Source: Skeletonema tropicum (lineage: Eukaryota; Bacillariophyta; Thalassiosirophyceae; Thalassiosirales; Thalassiosiraceae). From it: a DNA stretch of 64,000 nt. The notes beneath the pieces are model-generated. The model searched no databases. It had not been told where the DNA came from and was given only the letters and a program-made list of their open reading frames with translations. Positions 62,161 to 64,000 of the stretch are shown piece after piece. Position numbers and translations under genes: made by a program. Within the stretch, counting starts at the first letter, position 1; every line of letters begins with the position of its first letter. The stretch is taken from positions 124,001-188,000 of the forward strand of contig CM074148.1 of NCBI GenBank assembly GCA_037178625.1. Reading direction: 5' to 3'.

Positions 62161-63256
62161 ACCCAGTTGCGTGTACGCAACCTCAGGGCAAGGAGGAGGG
62201 AGTGATGAGATTTTCGAAGAATACCCCACCTGCACAGAAGGAAGTTTGGATGTGATGGAGGCTGTGTCGGGGCCAGCATCACAGAACAAACTCTTTCTGG
62301 GCTTCGAGCCACTCCTTTCTCTGAGACCTGAATCGCGTTGTGTCTCTCCATACTCATACTTGGGAGGAGTTCCTGAAACTAAAATAAAGGAAAGCAATTT
62401 GTGAGAAGTATCTCCCGCCCAGACTCGGTCCCTGCCTTTGCCGATCTGATTTTTGCCAGCACGTGTCTTAGCCCGTGCGAACTAGTTGTCGCCAATTGCC
62501 GTTGTTGGGAGGTGCCACCACCTGCCTTTGCCGAGGTGAAATTTTGACTGCGCGTACAGACGAAATGGCAAGTTTGCCACCAGCCACTTGCCTTTGCGGG
62601 GAAGTTGCCACCACCTGCCTTTGCCGATGATGCAAGATTGCCTGCGCGTGCCAGACGATCCCGCTGTATTACCGCCACTTGCCGTTGTTTGGAAGTGCAA
62701 CCACCTGCCTTTGCCAGTGGACCACCACAATAAATAATAACATTTGTCATGAAAAAAAAAACGAAAATTTACATACAAATCGTACCTGTTCGGAGAAGAC
62801 TGCCAATTCCTCTGCACGTTGCTTCTAGCCTCTGGTACCAACGCTGAGCTGTGAGGGCCTCGTGCCACGGCTGCTTCCAATTGTTCCATCGTCCAATTTG
62901 GGCCAGTTTCCACTGGGCATCATATCACTCGCCATAGGTTGGAAGTTATCATCTCCGGCAGTTGCCAATGTGGCCTCGTTTTTCCACCCCTGCCATAGCG
63001 AACTCGGTCGTCTTCTGCTTCACTCAAACTTTCCGATGTGGATGGTAGCCTTTCTTCCCGTGCCGTTGCCCGCTCAGACGCAATCATATCACTCGCCGTA
63101 GGTTGGAAGTTATCATCTCGGGCAGTTGCCAAAGGTGAAGGATGACTTCCAGTGGTTCGATCAGACGCAGTCTTATCACTTGCCTTAGGATGGAAGTTAT
63201 TATCTCCGGCAGTTGCCGAAGGTGAAGGATGACTTCCAGCGTTGTGTCCACCTGTG

Positions 63257-63386
63257 TGGATGCTTCCTGCCACAGTTGTGGGGTTGCCGAATTTTTCGCC
63301 ACTTCCCTTTGTTGGGAATTTACCATCGACAGCAGTTGCTGAGGTTGGAGAATCGTCTGCACGCCAAGACGACCCTGCGCTAGTTT
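63257..63386. repeat. 130-bp direct repeat, copy 1
   Basis: Matches 63654-63783 with a single visible difference (GACGACC against GACAACC). Offset 397 bp. Confidence 0.9.
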
Positions 63387-63653
63387 TACCACAACTTGCC
63401 CGGACAGGGAAGTTGATGACACTCGCTGTTGCGAAGTTGCCACAGCCACTTGCCATAGATATGGAGCAGCTTTTGTCGTCACGTGCAGTTGCCCGCGCCG
63501 ACGAGGTTTGCCGTAGGTTGGAAGTTATCATCTCCGGCAGGTGCCGAAGGTGAAGGATTACTTCCAGTGGGAAACCTGGTTGGAAAGTTTCCACTAACTG
63601 CAGTTGCAGATGAGGAAAGCTTCCCTGCGTTGTGTCCACCCACAGTTGTGGGA

Positions 63654-63783
63654 TGGATGCTTCCTGCCACAGTTGTGGGGTTGCCGAATTTTTCGCCACT
63701 TCCCTTTGTTGGGAATTTACCATCGACAGCAGTTGCTGAGGTTGGAGAATCGTCTGCACGCCAAGACAACCCTGCGCTAGTTT
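63654..63783. repeat. 130-bp direct repeat, copy 2
   Basis: Second copy of 63257-63386. It ends two bases before repeat B copy 2, so that join is a breakpoint of the duplication. Confidence 0.9.
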
Positions 63784-63784
63784 C

Positions 63785-63920
63785 TTTCTACAAACTAACA
63801 GCTAAACCCAAACGTCTAGGCGTGCCAATCGACATGGAGGTTGCATGCCGATCCCAAAAGATCGAATGAGAGGAACGATCGAGATCTGCGCCCTCCATTA
63901 TCGTCCGTCCGTCACAACAA
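63785..63920. repeat. Direct repeat B, copy 2
   Basis: 136 bp identical to 61810-61945, 1975 bp away. After it the sequence becomes unrelated (T-run then AT-rich). The window ends 80 bp later. Confidence 0.95.
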
Positions 63921-64000
63921 GTTTTTTTATTGTGTTCGACCTTCAGCTAAGTAATAAAGCCCCACATGGCATGAACAAACGTCACTGACTGCTTTATCAA

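Larger units (their letters stand above)
62161..63784. repeat. Low-complexity minisatellite-like stretch
   Basis: GC-richer DNA built of short imperfect motifs. The first part repeats CCACCTGCCTTTGCCG variants (about 62435-62720). The second repeats GTTGGAAGTTATCATCTCCGG followed by CAGTTGCC and GGTGAAGGATGACTTCC (62938, 63101, 63188, 63513). Open frames reach 279 codons (minus 62920-63759), but their composition follows the repeats and shows no domain. A 216-bp repeat lies immediately before and a 136-bp repeat immediately after. Confidence 0.7.

Noticed and set aside
62920..63759. 279-codon minus-strand open frame as a gene
   Set aside because: It is built from minisatellite motifs, has Ser/Thr/Ala-biased composition without a domain, and similar open frames occur in other phases of the same repeat.

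Overview
The window is eukaryotic nuclear DNA, most likely from a diatom or a related stramenopile. The host call rests on degenerate pieces of three families that recur in diatom genomes: a Ty1/copia pol of the CoDi type, a reverse-transcriptase protein tail, and an ankyrin-repeat family. It is inferred from remembered sequence patterns, not from a search. There is no bacterial-style gene organisation, and apart from the 5S rRNA genes I see no intact protein-coding gene.

Layout. 1-2107: AT- and pyrimidine-rich DNA with a diverged ~538-bp tandem triplication. 2110-3852: an inserted element with 28-bp perfect inverted ends carrying a broken piggyBac-like transposase on the minus strand. 3853-5301: no recognisable gene. 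5302-48378: the dominant feature, a 43-kb head-to-tail array of an 850-bp unit. Each unit carries one 118-nt 5S rRNA gene on the minus strand and about 730 bp of spacer; there are 51 gene copies. 48379-49628: a copia pol fragment that starts exactly where the array stops. 49680-55625: a 28-bp perfect palindrome, then two inverted arms (49728-50466 and 55208-55625) enclosing an ankyrin gene fragment and a decayed reverse-transcriptase protein. 56190-59835: a very diverged tandem repeat. 59836-61560: nothing recognised. 61561-63920: perfect direct repeats of 216 bp and 136 bp around a low-complexity GC-richer stretch.

How it works. The functional content is the 5S rDNA cluster. Each copy has the elements expected for RNA polymerase III: box A and box C inside the gene, a TATA-like element about 28 bp upstream of the start, and T-runs just downstream. 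The flanks are a repeat graveyard, as is common around rDNA. The array is homogeneous at both ends, but units become progressively longer and fill with private short insertions towards about 31 kb. That pattern looks like uncorrected long-read consensus rather than biology, so the true copy number and the central sequence should be treated as uncertain. The two left-edge 5S copies have lost one base of box A, and the right-edge copy has lost its TATA-like element. The recurrent ~113-121-codon open frames in every unit are by-products of repeat homogenisation.
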